64,000 bases of DNA from Mastigias papua (lineage: Eukaryota > Cnidaria > Scyphozoa > Rhizostomeae > Mastigiidae): the NCBI GenBank assembly GCA_964019165.1, contig OZ025280.1, positions 11,092,428 through 11,156,427 of the forward strand, read 5' to 3'. This document shows positions 23,501 through 29,560 of this stretch, piece after piece (position 1 is the stretch's first letter; every line of letters begins with the position of its first letter). A program made the position numbers and the translations under genes. A model generated the notes under the pieces. It saw only the letters and a program-made list of their open reading frames with translations, was not told the DNA's origin and did no database searches.

Positions 23501-26500
23501 GGAAATGATAGTTGGACCATGCAATAATTATCAAAATAGCATTGATGAACTTTTTGCTTCAGTCATTACTGTTCCTGTGATGTCAAGGAATGAGCATGGT
23601 GACAGGATTTATGACAAAGGCCATGTTTGCTACTTCTGCAACACCCGTGTGTCAAAAATGGCTCGTCATATACTCTCTGCGCATAAAAATGAGCCTGATG
23701 TTATGAAGATTGACGCTATTCCAAAAGACAGCAGTGAAAACAGAAAACGAAGAGCCAGAGAATTAGATCGAATACGATGGAAAGGAGACTTTTATCACAA
23801 CCTTAAAGTTTTAAAGAGTGGAGGTAAGTTTGCTTCTTATGCTGGGGGAATTCCAGACTGCAAGAAAGTACAAATTTTTACTTAGTTTTTCGTTTGCCAT
23901 TGTATAAGCAAGATCACATTTACGGTTTTATAAATATAATGCTGAGCTATAAATCATTTGTAGAAAACAGCTTTCTATGATAATGTGATTTTAGTGGGCA
24001 CCAAATAACTTTGAAGTATGCAACTGAGCTCATCAATCCTTTGCAATTCAACTTGTAAGTTTCTGGGTAAGCCAATGTCTGCAAAGCAATACACTGTAAG
24101 CAACAGTGTAAGGAATTTGGTGCTAGCAGTAGACATCCTCTATGTTAGTCCTCAGTTGTTTGATGATTACTCCAAGCATTAATAGCATGTTCTTTTTATA
24201 AACCACACAATTTTATATTGAAGGTGAACTGATTGTTTTCCGACGACCTGGTCCTGGCGAGAGTGCTTCTCCATCAGCCTTTACCCCATGCATCCATTGT
24301 CTTGCGTTTGTTAGAAAGCATGATCTCTGGCGCCATACAAGGCAATGCCCTTTCAATGATGAAAGTGGAACGATAGGAGAGAATGAAATCAAATTTCACC
24401 GAAAGGTTCAATATGAAAGTGAGCTGCTGTTGCTATCAAGCAAGTATCCTGAAGGATGTAGCGAAGAGCTAGCGACTCTGGTGCTTAGTAGGATGAGGCA
24501 GGATGAGGTGAGGCATGTTGTCAAAATGGATAGACTGATCCTAATGGTCGGAACATCATTGTTGGAGAGAGGAGGTTCTTCCAAAATAGCCTATATATCT
24601 CAACGAATGAGAACCTTAGCCAGGCTGCTTCTAGGTGTTCAGGAACTTGAGTCCTCTGTTCAGTCTCTTGGAGATTGCATTACTCCAAGCAAATTTGATA
24701 TTGTAATCAAAGCTACAAAAATGTTATGCCATTACAATCCTGGTACTCGCCATACAAATTCCAAGTTTTCAAAGCCAGGCCTAGCTTTGAACATAGGCTA
24801 TGACTTACATAAAGCAGCTATTCTTTTGCGAGGTCAAGCAATTAGACGAAACGACAAAGAAGGAATGGAAAAAGTGAACGGCTTCATTCAGCTTTATGAA
24901 CTGGACTGGAAAACATTCATTTCCAGTATAGCCAGTAGGTCATTGGAGGAAAGTAAATATACGGCCCCAGCTGTTTTGCCTCTAACATCGGATTTGATGA
25001 AACTTCGAGAGTTTTGCTTGAAGGAAATTCCTGCGTGCATTTCACGGCTGAAATCTGCACCTTCTTTGGAGGATTGGAGGTTTCTGGCAGAACTTACCGC
25101 TTCAAGAGTGATTGCTTTCAACAAACGCCGAGGCAATGAAGGCACAAAAATTACGATTGAAGAATTTTTGCAGCGACCAGATTGGAAAAGCATCCAAAAT
25201 GAAGAAATTTCAAAATCTCTGAAGCCTCTCGAAAAAGAGTTGTGTAGAAGGTAATATACATATTCCTTTAACAGCACTCTAGGTATCTTTTAGCTATTCA
25301 CTATTTGCTGTCAATTTGCATCACTTGTCTTGATAACTAAATACCAATTTTTCCCCAATTTCAATCAAGAGTGACAATTTTACAGGCTGGACTTGGCTTA
25401 CATCAAGGGAAAGAGGGGGCGTAAGGTCCCAGTAATGCTCTCAAAAGACGTGACAAAGGCAATGGATTGCCTTATAGCAACAAGAGAGCATGCCGGTGTT
25501 AATAAAGACAACAGATACGTTTTTGCAGCACCAACCAGAGGATCGCTGAATTACTTGCGTGGCAATGACTGTTTAGCTGCTGTAGTAGATAGGCTGCCAT
25601 TGCAACAGCCTTCTGCTATCAAGAGTACAAAGCTGCGAAAGTATATAGCAACTGTTTCGCAGATAGTTGACTTAAACAGCTCAGAGCTGGATTGGCTGGC
25701 AAGACATCTTGGCCATGACATTGCAGTACACAGGGAATATTACAGATTGCATGACCATACAATTGAGCTTTCAAAAGTAAGTAGACTACTACTTGCGGTG
25801 GATGAAGGAAATGCATCCAAGTGGGCTGGTAAAAAGCTCGATGAAATTGGTATCGATGGTAAGTGTGCAATGAAGACTTTTTAAAAACATTTTGTAAAAG
25901 GGATCTTGCCCATGCTTTGTTTAGCTCAGAAAGAATCTTATCTTTTACTGTCTTCCATAAAAATTGATTTCAAGCATTGAACTTGACATTCAGTTTACCA
26001 GTCACTGCTGTACAAAAGGTCTTTCTTGTTGAGTGACTTATTAGCTTTGTGTTGTGATGTAAAACATAGGATGGATGGTCAAATTTGTAACAGAAGTATT
26101 CCTCAATTTGTCAGAATTTGGCATTATTTTCAGCCTCTCCTATATAAAGCTATTGGCACCTCTTCTTCTTGCAGATCTGCCCCTTGGAGAAGAAAGTGAT
26201 GAGGAGAACGATAGAGACAATGTTGTCATGAACAAAGATGATTACGGTGATGATGATAGTGATGATCACCATGATGATGATGATAATGTAAATAGTGCTG
26301 CAAATCATTGTAGCCACCAATCATTGGTACCGGAAGGTATTTATAGCTGTTAAGAACTATAAGTTGTCTTCCCAATGCCACTGACCCCAATTGGGTTTCT
26401 CAACAGCATTATCTATTTTAACGAGGTTTCCGGTTCCAATGTGTATGCCCTGCTCCTCACCAGAGCAAAATATAACATAGTGTAACAGGCCTCTTTTATA

Positions 26501-27164
26501 ACTCTTGATTACGCTTAGGACTAGGGTGATGTTGAATAGCATTAGAAACTCAGTAGCAAGCTATCTACATCAAACATTACAAGCGTTGTATCCAAGGCTG
26601 TTATGGCTTCTAACAAATATAAAGGTAGCTTTACTGCAATGATAAATCTAGATGGATCTTTCGTCATATCTTGCCAACTCATTTAGGTATCACAACACAA
26701 GACTTTAAGGATGTAAAGTGACCATTAGGTGTTTCAGTCGTTCATCAAGAGGTGTCACCTTAAACTGCTAATGCAAATCATAATAAGCATGGCTAATTCC
26801 TTATTTTATGAATGCATCTTTACATATTTTATAAGCTAATTTCATATTTTGCGACATCTTTGCATATTTTTTATATCTTTTGATACATTTACATATATGT
26901 AATTACCTTCTCGTTGTTGCAGGACATACAGCTCAAGCTACTTATAGACCAAAAGCAAAGTTGCGGAAAATACCTTGGTCTTCTGAAGAATCAGCAGCAG
27001 TACTGGCATTTTTCACGTCAGCAATCAAGAAAGAAAAAATTCCAGGAAAAAGGGAAATCCAATTATGTGTAGAGGCCAACCCTTGTCTAGGCAGTAGATC
27101 ATGGACAAATATAAAAGATTTTGTTCGAAATTATATAGTCAAAATTAAGAAAATGAAGCGTTAA
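8433..27164 (+). CDS. SET-domain / tyrosine-recombinase fusion gene (15 exons traced, 5' end missing)
   Basis: Exons read by eye: 8433-8547, 9023-9194, 13958-14147, 20897-20968, 21137-21223, 21674-21745, 22020-22070, 22186-22414, 22916-23000, 23255-23317, 23495-23823, 24224-25250, 25386-25858, 26175-26336, 26923-27164. Every junction is AG/GT and every phase matches; the total of 3369 nt gives 1122 codons plus TAA. Domain order: SET methyltransferase of the KMT5A type, acidic Ser/Asp/Glu linker, two Cys/His finger-like motifs, tyrosine-recombinase fold, acidic tract, small Trp/basic C-terminal domain. From memory, similar SET-less and SET-bearing proteins with the same C-terminal half are common unnamed proteins in fish and invertebrates; the recombinase part resembles Crypton-derived (DUF3504) domains. 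Inference: a chromatin or DNA-binding protein partly domesticated from a tyrosine-recombinase transposon, or still a mobile one. No start codon or promoter was located: the first exon opens in phase 0 right after an AG, with an in-frame stop just upstream, so at least one exon is missing. Confidence 0.82.
9023..9194 (+). CDS. SET gene exon: N-terminal half of SET domain
   Basis: The acceptor is CTTCCTTGCAG and the donor TATG|GTAGGT. The codons give GYGVVNYIDHLIPSG then the hallmark EYAGELIS, followed by KKEADKRE and GSYMFYFRY. This matches the S-adenosylmethionine-binding half of the SET fold as in KMT5A/PR-Set7, where the same order GxGV, EYxGELI and SYMFYF occurs. The last two bases TG join the T of the next exon to make the Cys of the C-V-D-A-T motif, also typical of KMT5A. 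Confidence is high because the motif spacing and splice phase agree. Confidence 0.88.
9195..10295. repeat. intron with decayed AATAAGC/GGGGGG-type repeats
   Basis: Within this intron, 9640-9730 and 9885-10010 carry worn copies of a dispersed repeat with AATAAGCG followed by GGGGGGTTGGAA, related to the TCGAATAAGCCCCC-type piece inside the satellite at the end of the window. Another fragment near 9985 has the TTTTTCTGGGGGCAGTCCCC hairpin described at 2000-2515. The first 400 bases show nothing recognisable. Confidence 0.5.
10561..11180 (+). pseudogene. Harbinger transposase N-terminal fragment, interrupted
   Basis: An ATG at 10561 opens a frame (MSEEEKLAFLLMVFYLLEQR) that stops being sensible at 10687, where the MITE begins, and resumes after it at 10882. 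The right part, FNAYYAAGLNTSKLNPNYWH then YRMSRENFDHICETG, matches the F-x-x-x-Y/F-R-M-S-x-x-x-F-D-x-L motif at the start of PIF/Harbinger (HARBI1-like) transposases. After about 11130 the frame shifts and meets stops. The catalytic DDE residues are not present in the element. Called from the RMS...FD motif plus the flanking ends and TAA duplication. Confidence 0.7.
10687..10873. mobile_element. hAT-type MITE, 187 bp, nested in the Harbinger transposase
   Basis: Perfect 16-bp inverted ends (CAGGGGTGGCGCCAGG and its complement) and an 8-bp target duplication CTTTTGAG at 10679-10686 and 10874-10881. It lies inside the transposase reading frame of the 10296-11384 element, so it arrived later. 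It introduces a stop codon. Confidence 0.93.
11790..11966. mobile_element. short inverted-repeat element (Harbinger-like MITE), 177 bp
   Basis: The left end GGCCCCAGTTACACTATACC and the right end, inverted, GGTCCCAGTTACACTGTACG match over about 40 bp including ATTGCTATCGGAGCGTTGT-like sequence. The three bases outside are TTA and CTA, a possible worn T-W-A duplication. The interior repeats CACTCCGCTCTGGAGG and TACAACGCT(T/C)CGATA. A longer relative sits at 28980-29275. Confidence 0.7.
11967..13957. other. end of SET intron, no gene
   Basis: Mostly unique AT-rich intron. A reversed copy of the GGGGGCTTGCCCCCAGAA-type repeat lies near 12290-12375 and a fragment of its hairpin near 12575-12610. 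No exon was recognised before the acceptor at 13956-13957. Confidence 0.4.
13958..14147 (+). CDS. SET gene exon: C-terminal half of SET domain
   Basis: The exon starts after CTTTTAG and ends at AAAAAAG|GTAATT, on a codon boundary (phase 0). It encodes VDATKPSNRLGRLVNDSEKGNC, then VDNIPHLCLFATRDI, NEELRYDYG and a closing LPWRKK. The DAT, NRLGR, PHL..FA.RDI and YDYG blocks are the C-terminal SET core. YDYG supplies the catalytic Tyr (14109-14117). The usual Asn-His of the NHS motif reads Asn-Asp here (Asp at 14004-14006), which removes a residue that normally helps hold the methyl donor. I think related recombinase-linked SET proteins share this change, but that is from memory. It is separated from the previous exon by a 4.8-kb transposon-filled intron. 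Confidence 0.88.
14148..14600 (+). repeat. intron start and a decayed C-type monomer
   Basis: From about 14335 the sequence AAGTCTTCTTTGTCGGCAAA matches the segment just before monomer C of the array, and the following 250 bases are alignable with C but with many substitutions, including a TTTCCTCTAG acceptor-like site at the cassette position and a stop inside the cassette frame. It is an older, broken copy at the left edge of the array. Nothing else is seen in 14148-14330. Confidence 0.6.
14706..14771 (+). CDS. candidate exon cassette type A (4 copies)
   Basis: Copies at 14706-14771, 16271-16336, 17836-17901 and 19401-19466. Each is 66 nt, follows TTCTTTCTAG (good pyrimidine tract and AG) and is followed by GTAAGC, except the last, which has GCAAGC. 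Phase 0 at both ends; peptide ESKIPSKKPTKRVPERQQSV plus QT. The TAG of the acceptor is an in-frame stop for upstream reading, so the segment is open only when entered by splicing. Basic, Pro/Ser-rich, no domain. Use as an exon is inference. Confidence 0.45.
15177..15242 (+). CDS. candidate exon cassette type B (4 copies)
   Basis: Copies at 15177-15242, 16742-16807, 18307-18372 and 19872-19937. Same layout as type A: acceptor ATTCCTTCTAG, 66 nt open in phase 0, donor GTAAGA. The peptide begins ESKAPSMKPAFEVAESQESE. It is clearly related to A and C codon by codon (ESK-P, KP, ESQ), while the intron-like parts of the monomers are less alike. Confidence 0.42.
15787..15852 (+). CDS. candidate exon cassette type C (3 copies)
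   Basis: Copies at 15787-15852, 17352-17417 and 18917-18982; donor GTAAGC. The aligned 66-nt segment codes for EIKAPSAKPSKRVAESQQTD plus QT. Its nearest acceptor (TTCAAG) is weak, but here the frame is also open upstream, so a longer phase-0 exon of 174 nt (15679-15852 in the first copy, acceptor TTGTTCAG) is possible and would add 36 residues beginning FVKVMLNGWGYLNG. Either version would join the SET exon to the linker in frame. Confidence 0.42.
20319..20896 (+). other. rest of the array-bearing intron
   Basis: Unique AT-rich intron sequence from the broken end of the last array copy to the acceptor at 20895-20896. No element, inverted repeat or exon was recognised. Confidence 0.5.
20897..22070 (+). 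CDS. SET-YR gene, linker exons 4-7 (acidic, low complexity)
   Basis: Four short phase 0-0 exons: 20897-20968 (24 codons, donor GTAAGC), 21137-21223 (29 codons, donor GTATGT), 21674-21745 (24 codons, donor GTAAGT) and 22020-22070 (17 codons, donor GTATAA). Together they code for a Ser/Asp/Glu-rich disordered segment (for example LFDYVEEGELSADE and STDSDSS) ending in the basic run PERRAARNRE. No domain is recognisable. All four have lengths divisible by three, so any could be skipped without breaking the frame. An alternative acceptor inside the first (AG at 20924-20925) exists. These assignments rest on splice signals and frame closure rather than homology, so single boundaries may be off. Confidence 0.6.
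21849..21893 (+). CDS. possible optional 15-codon exon in the linker
   Basis: After the acceptor ATTACCAG an open phase-0 stretch runs RQRIHTLIERCIAS to a weak donor (TTCA|GTAAAG) and is 45 nt long, so including or leaving it out keeps the frame. The next possible donor (TTG|GTGAAG at 21946) would carry one base over and meet TGA in the following exon, so it is not usable. Evidence is only splice-like ends and an open frame. Confidence 0.25.
22186..23317 (+). CDS. SET-YR gene, linker exons 8-10
   Basis: Exons 22186-22414 (donor CAAA|GTAAGT), 22916-23000 (donor GAT|GTAAAT) and 23255-23317 (donor AGCAA|GTACTA). The first is highly acidic (SDSDDSVTDPNFKP, then EELSEEEMLSESSED) and closes with a Lys-rich piece and a short helix-like ALEDLEQ. 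The others are Ser-rich and end EPTYCCSK, which joins YLEMIVGPC of the next exon. I first used a donor at 22994, but it leaves the frame inconsistent with the finger exon; the donor at 23001 with 23318 makes every phase fit. Function is inferred only: a flexible spacer between methyltransferase and DNA-binding halves. Confidence 0.65.
23495..23823 (+). CDS. SET-YR gene exon with first zinc-finger-like motif
   Basis: The acceptor is CCTCTAG and the donor GAG|GTAAGT. The exon codes for a 110-residue stretch with GHVCYFCNTRVSKMARHILS followed by a further His: a C-x2-C-x9-H-x4-H arrangement that can bind zinc. A basic segment rich in Arg/Lys (ENRKRRARELDRIRWKGDF) follows, ending NLKVLKSGG. This finger-plus-basic layout just before the recombinase region is what I remember from the unnamed vertebrate and cnidarian relatives. 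Role inferred: DNA binding. Confidence 0.8.
24224..25250 (+). CDS. SET-YR gene exon: second finger and N-terminal recombinase core
   Basis: Acceptor ATTGAAG, donor AGAAG|GTAATA, 1027 nt with no stop. It begins GELIVFRRP and has a second Cys/His motif, CIHCLAFVRKHDLWRHTRQC (C-x2-C-x11-H-x3-C). An all-helical part of about 270 residues follows, including the stretches MLCHYNPGTRHTNSKFSKPG and ALNIGYDLHKAAILLRGQA, consistent with the core-binding region of a tyrosine recombinase. Near the end the line LTASRVIAFNKRRGNE gives the box-I Arg (codon 25105-25107), the first catalytic residue of the family. The next exon carries the rest of the catalytic domain. Long single exon of this kind is expected if the recombinase part was captured from a compact element. 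Confidence 0.82.
25386..25858 (+). CDS. SET-YR gene exon: catalytic tyrosine-recombinase domain
   Basis: Acceptor TTTTACAG, donor GATG|GTAAGT. The start KGKRGRKVPVML fits the beta strand after box I. Box II reads STKLRKYIAT, with Arg at 25636-25638; the usual His three residues before it is Thr. WLARHLGHDIAVHREYYRL gives the conserved LGH (His codon 25714-25716), a second His (25729-25731) and, nine residues after LGH, the probable nucleophile Tyr (25741-25743, with another Tyr just before it). R, R, H and Y are therefore all present, so the domain is not obviously dead. Crypton transposons and their domesticated descendants (DUF3504: ZMYM, QRICH1) are the closest families I can name; which one is unresolved. 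Confidence 0.83.
26175..26336 (+). CDS. SET-YR gene exon: Asp/Glu/His-rich tract
   Basis: Acceptor TTCTTGCAG, donor GGAAG|GTATTT, phase 1 at both ends. It encodes DLPLGEESDEENDRDN, then a run dominated by Asp and His (two blocks of DDD/DDDD separated by HH), and ends SLVPEG. Such tracts are flexible and may bind metal or basic proteins. The underlying DNA is a GAT-rich simple repeat, so its length is likely to vary between individuals. Confidence 0.72.
26923..27164 (+). CDS. SET-YR gene last exon: Trp/basic C-terminal domain
   Basis: Acceptor GTTGCAG after a pyrimidine-rich run; TAA at 27162-27164. About 80 residues: KLRKIPWSSEESAAVLAFF, then KKEKIPGKREIQLCVEANP, then RSWTNIKDFVRNYI and a Lys-rich end. 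The spaced Trp residues and helices recall a Myb/SANT-type fold, and the pattern W-S-x-E-E...P-G-K...R-S-W/x-x-I-K-x-x-V-R-N is one I know from the C-terminus of the same unnamed recombinase-like proteins in fish. Probably binds DNA. Its presence at the end of the traced frame confirms the gene is complete on this side. Confidence 0.82.
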
Positions 27165-27168
27165 TAAA
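27163..27168 (+). promoter_or_regulatory. poly(A) signal overlapping the stop codon
   Basis: AATAAA begins at the second base of the TAA stop of the SET-YR gene. If it is used the 3' untranslated region would be only about 15-30 nt. A GT-rich downstream element is not evident, so a later signal may be used instead. Confidence 0.35.
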
Positions 27169-27810
27169 ATTTTAGAGTACGTATATAATAGCATGGATCG
27201 ACATAGGTAAAGATCCACTTTGGATCTGTGATCAATTTTACTATCATGTTCAATGAAAGGAATCCAATTTAGATTATATCTACTCCAGCGTGGACCCAGT
27301 CCATTGTCCACGATTGCTACTCAACCTCCCATTAACAATCAATCTGTAATAATTTAGATTGAATTGGTTCCAGCTATCTGCACTATAAAGTAAGAACGGG
27401 AACAGATGCAAATAAGTACACCATAGAAAGCGATCCCAAAATGGTCTAGATAGTAGCTTTGCTAGTGTAAACGAGGTTTGTAGTTCAGCAACAAAAATAC
27501 ATTTAATGATTTGAAAAAAGAGAAGCGTTTACTATTGCATTTGTGATAGTTACATTACTGTTAGTGGTTTCTGTTATTCCTTGAAAATTTAGTCAAATAT
27601 TATGTGATGTTGATATACACTCTACCTGCCAAATGCGAAGTAACACCCAGCAAGCAGATTATTTTCCACTTAACTAGAAAAGCTTTTATTGCCTTGCATC
27701 TATCTATTTTCTAGGTTCAAAATTATAGGTTAGAAATTTGGTCCTATTACCTGACGAAATAGACAGGAAATTGCATGACCAACAATAAAAGCTGCATGCT
27801 AATCTTCTCT
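27169..27810. other. downstream of SET-YR gene, no feature
   Basis: AT-rich sequence without recognised gene, inverted repeat or tandem repeat, up to the duplicated block at 27811. Confidence 0.4.
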
Positions 27811-28486
27811 ATGCATTAAATTTTATAGTATTTCCTCCCTTATTTTAACGACAGTAAGTGCATTATCAATTATCGGTCATCAAAAGTCAAGCTATCTGCT
27901 TATACTTCTTACTTATAGTCTTTTAACAAAGTAGCTGTTTGAAAATTGCTCTCAAGAAAATGAAATTTCTCAACTACATAAAGCTTTGTTATTTTGCTTG
28001 TAAGTTTTCAACATGTAATAGGAACAAGGGAGTTTCAAAAAACGTGGGATGGAGACGTACGCACTTCCCATTACAGCTCGTTTTCATTTTAGGAACATGC
28101 TTAAAAACTTTTGTTGACAGTGCGATTTAATTTTTTTGTACAACATATTATCTATGAAATTTTAATATTTTATTAAAAAAAATGTGTATTTATTTGAAGA
28201 AAAGTCTTAATTATTCACTGATCTTCCTAACATACAGTTGTGTGTATATGATGTCCCCACAAATCATGGGTTCATAATTTTAAATGACACTACACAGGTC
28301 CCCACAAGGTACACTCTACATGGATACAGGCACGTTGTGGGGACCTTCTGAGGATAGGATATTTCAACGTTAAATGCTGTTTTCTTCATGGAATAGCAGA
28401 AAACGTTGTGGGGACTAGGTGTAAGTCCCCACAATGTTCAAGGTCCCCACAGGGCTGGTGTGTATTGCATTGAACGTCCAACAATG
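27811..28486. repeat. duplicated ~680-bp block, copy 1 (GTCCCCAC-rich end)
   Basis: Aligns along its whole length with 32672-33353: both start ATGCATTAAATTTTATAGTA, share CAAGCTATCTGC and AATAGCTGTTTG-like blocks, and end in an array of GTCCCCACA and TGTGGGGAC motifs in both orientations (from about 28250). By eye the last 250 bases are nearly 90% alike and the rest less. The opposed GTCCCCAC/GTGGGGAC motifs can form many alternative stems. Confidence 0.8.
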
Positions 28487-29560
28487 TGTGTATGCTGCTA
28501 TCATATCTGAGATCATTTCAAAGTACAATCGGTTTGAAGGAAATATGTGATAGTAGAAGTTTATGTCCTAAGATAATATACATGACGTCACTCTCAGAAA
28601 TGAAATCTTGATATATTGCCTATCAAGACGAATTTAGTTAGTTCTCTTCCTCAAATACCGTATTAGGAAGGGGAGGAGGTTGCACGTCCCCATAAAGTGT
28701 GTATGCTGCTATCATATCTGAGATTATTTCAAAGTACAATCGGTTTGAAGGAAATATGTGATAATAGAAGTTTGTAACCTCATCTAATATGCACAAAGTT
28801 AGTCTCAGGGATTAGATCTTGTTATATTGTCTTTGTGGAGCTTTGCAGTTAGCTTTCTGCATTGAATTCCTTAGGAGTAGTAGAGGAGTTGATACGTCCC
28901 CCCAATGTTGCATGTTGCTATCAATGCTGGTAAGATCATGTATCCTACACTAATATACCTGAAGCCACCATCACGCATGAATTACACTATACGGAATTGT
29001 CATCGTAGCATTCTGGTTTTGATAGCTCATTGGGCTAGCAGATACACTACAACGCTGCTATCCGGTATACAACGCTCCGTAATCGATGTGAAAATCACTC
29101 CACTCTGGAGGTCACAAGAAAATAACATCGCTCGAAATCGGTGCGTTGCGTTGCAGTATCATTGTATCAATCTGATGCACAACACTAAAAAGCTCGATCA
29201 GTATAACTACTACCCTGAAGATCACAACGGCATGAAAACGACAATGCTCCGATAGCAATCCAGTAAAGTGTCACCACACAGTGTGTCTGTTGTTATCAAT
29301 CATAGATGGCTTCTAGATGCTATGTATTGAAGGAAAGCCTGTCATAGTAGGAGCTTACATCCTAAAAGAATACACATTTAACCATCCTTAGAGATGTGAT
29401 CTGGATACATTGCATTGTCTGAAGCTATTGATAAAGCTATCCTTCTCACATGGTGTAGATGTTGTTTCCACAAAGCATATATGTAAACATCATTTTGAGA
29501 GGAGTTACAGGCTCAACTTGTCCTCACAAAGTATGCATGTTAGTTTCTAAATAGAGTGAT
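28483..29560. repeat. ~210-bp tandem repeat, about five units, one disrupted
   Basis: Units begin with a (C/A)A(A/T)GTGTGTATGCTGCTATC-like sequence at about 28483, 28695, 28907, 29279 and 29535. Units 1 and 2 are closely alike (GTACAATCGGTTTGAAGGAA in both); the others are diverged. Unit 3 is split by the element at 28980-29275. Confidence 0.7.
28980..29275. mobile_element. inverted-repeat element inserted in the 210-bp repeat
   Basis: Starts AATTACACTATACGGAATTG and ends (inverted) GGTGACACTTTACTGGATTG, and shares CAACGCTCCG, ATCGATGTGAAAATCACTCC and CTCTGGAGG with the 11790-11966 element. Longer than that copy by about 120 bp of interior. Target duplication not clear. It contains an open frame on the + strand (28905-29255) that I regard as chance. 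Confidence 0.6.

Noticed and set aside
28250..28450. CRISPR-like spacing of GTCCCCAC motifs
   Set aside because: Repeats are short, in both orientations and unevenly spaced, in animal DNA; no array.
28905..29255. 116-codon frame on the + strand
   Set aside because: It lies mostly within the inverted-repeat element at 28980-29275 and matches no protein; the related element at 11790 does not keep it.
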